DNA from: Opitutia bacterium
GTDB taxonomy: Bacteria > Verrucomicrobiota > Verrucomicrobiia > Opitutales > Coraliomargaritaceae
Assembly: GCA_018663485.1 (NCBI GenBank)
Contig: JABJQI010000068.1
Span: 1 to 7,431 of the forward strand
Direction: 5' to 3'
Length of the DNA stretch: 7,431 nt
Part shown: positions 6,529 through 7,431 of the stretch, in pieces
Position numbering within the stretch: the first letter of the stretch is position 1
How the letters are laid out: each line of letters starts with the position of its first letter
Program-made: the position numbers and the translations under genes
The notes under the pieces: model-generated
Told to the model about the DNA's origin: nothing
Seen by the model: the letters and a program-made list of their open reading frames with translations, nothing else
Database searches by the model: none

Positions 6529-7431
6529 ATGAAATTCAATTGGATTCCACTACTTACCATTACAGCACTGCTCGGCAGCGGCTGTAGCCCAACGGCTAAA
6601 GTCACTCAGTCCGCATCCGACAAAAACTCGGATACCAATTTTCAAGTTAAACCAGAAGTAGATCCCGCCACACTCGACTACACCCGTAAGGTTGATCTAA
6701 ACTTAGGGAACAGCCCTGAAATGTTTGTGACCGCGATCTGGAAGCAACTCACTGGCGAGGATGCCGATGCACCATGGGTGGCCGAGAAGGCCGAGCTACT
6801 GGGCAGTGTCACCACGCCACGTCGCATCGACCTTGCCCTGCTCTTAGCAGAGGAAGCGGGCGAAGACAAAGTTCGCTGGGCTTATTCAGATCCTTGGGAC
6901 GACCAGCCATCCCTACACGGCAGCCCCGGTAAGACGGTGGAGCGCGATATTGGTGCAGTGATGATGTTTTTCTTCAGCAGCCCAAACAAACCGAACGGCG
7001 GCCCTGGTTGGTCAAACAATCATGCACCAGGCATGCTTACACCCGACCCCGCTCTCAATCTTGAAGAACAAGCAGAGACGCCGCACGACGGGTATTTTCA
7101 TCCGAAAAACGCCGCATTCTGGCATCGTGAACTGAGCGATGCCCGCTACGCTGGACTCGATTTTGTGCTGCCAAACGTTTACGGCCCCGATCTGGACGAC
7201 GACCATATGAAACCGCTACAGATCGCTCTAGCGAAACTTAGTCAAGAAGACGGCGACGACGTGATCAAACTCGGCATGTTCGACGATACCTGGACGTGGG
7301 GACAGCCTTACTTCGGTCCGTTTTGGGAACAAAAACCCGACTGCAATAATGTCGAAGCCACCGCCAAAGTCCTCTTCGAGGCCAAGTGGAAACCCTACTT
7401 CAACGCCGTCCCGCGCAAGCATTGGTATTTG
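6529..7431 (+). CDS. Lipoprotein, DUF5010/GH99-like putative glycan-active protein (3' partial)
   Basis: The frame is open from the ATG at 6529 to the window end, 301 codons with no stop. The N-terminus has Lys2, a hydrophobic stretch (residues 6-15) and Cys19 in LLGSGC, a lipobox-like site with a non-ideal residue at -3, so the mature protein is probably lipid-anchored in the envelope. This signal supports the chosen start. A polar linker and a helical region follow, then segments that look like alternating strands and helices of a TIM barrel: YFHPKNAAFWHRELSDAR, GLDFVLPNVYG, IKLGMFDDTWTW and WKPYFNAVPRKHWY. I recall this pattern from DUF5010 proteins and, more distantly, from GH99/GH71-type enzymes. 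That assignment is from memory and tentative, and no catalytic residue can be named. It starts 19 bases after the GH31 stop with no visible Shine-Dalgarno, which suggests one transcript with GH31 and perhaps coupled translation. Confidence 0.8.
   Translation, partial: MKFNWIPLLTITALLGSGCSPTAKVTQSASDKNSDTNFQVKPEVDPATLDYTRKVDLNLGNSPEMFVTAIWKQLTGEDADAPWVAEKAELLGSVTTPRRIDLALLLAEEAGEDKVRWAYSDPWDDQPSLHGSPGKTVERDIGAVMMFFFSSPNKPNGGPGWSNNHAPGMLTPDPALNLEEQAETPHDGYFHPKNAAFWHRELSDARYAGLDFVLPNVYGPDLDDDHMKPLQIALAKLSQEDGDDVIKLGMFDDTWTWGQPYFGPFWEQKPDCNNVEATAKVLFEAKWKPYFNAVPRKHWYL

Overview
The window looks like chromosomal DNA from a Gram-negative, glycan-degrading bacterium. A member of the Verrucomicrobiota (Opitutales/Puniceicoccaceae-like) is my best guess. 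This rests on three things: the gene mix of a GH31 alpha-glucosidase next to a large secreted lipoprotein, moderately high GC, and the style of a palindromic repeat that I associate with that group. It is inference; no taxonomic marker is present. All three genes lie on the plus strand.

Layout: (1) Bases 1-3987 hold most of a large HrpA-type DEAH-box RNA helicase. Its N-terminus lies outside the window, and its full helicase core, OB-fold region and C-terminal DUF3418 region are visible. Inside this gene, at about 1691-1815, is a block that does not look like ordinary hrpA sequence. It contains two tandem perfect or near-perfect hairpins followed by a short A/C-only tandem repeat of 7-mers. 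The block is read through in frame and encodes a basic, then Asn/Gln/Thr/Pro-rich linker between the helicase core and the OB-fold. (2) Bases 3988-4121 are the only sizeable intergenic gap. It holds a perfect 12-bp palindrome, GTTTACGTAAAC, with LacI-family operator character, nested in a larger imperfect inverted repeat, and then a Shine-Dalgarno sequence. (3) Bases 4122-6509 encode a complete, apparently cytoplasmic GH31 alpha-glucosidase. (4) Nineteen bases downstream, 6529-7431 is the start of a lipoprotein whose visible part resembles the DUF5010/GH99-like TIM-barrel group of putative glycan-active proteins. It runs off the right edge.

How they may work together: the GH31 enzyme and the lipoprotein probably form an operon for an alpha-linked glycan, with the envelope-anchored protein acting on or binding the polymer and GH31 finishing oligosaccharides in the cytoplasm. 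The palindrome is a candidate control site for that operon. hrpA appears to be an unrelated housekeeping neighbour in RNA/ribosome quality control. The most unusual thing in the window is the mobile-looking palindromic element carried in frame within hrpA, similar in concept to the Rickettsia palindromic elements found inside protein genes.
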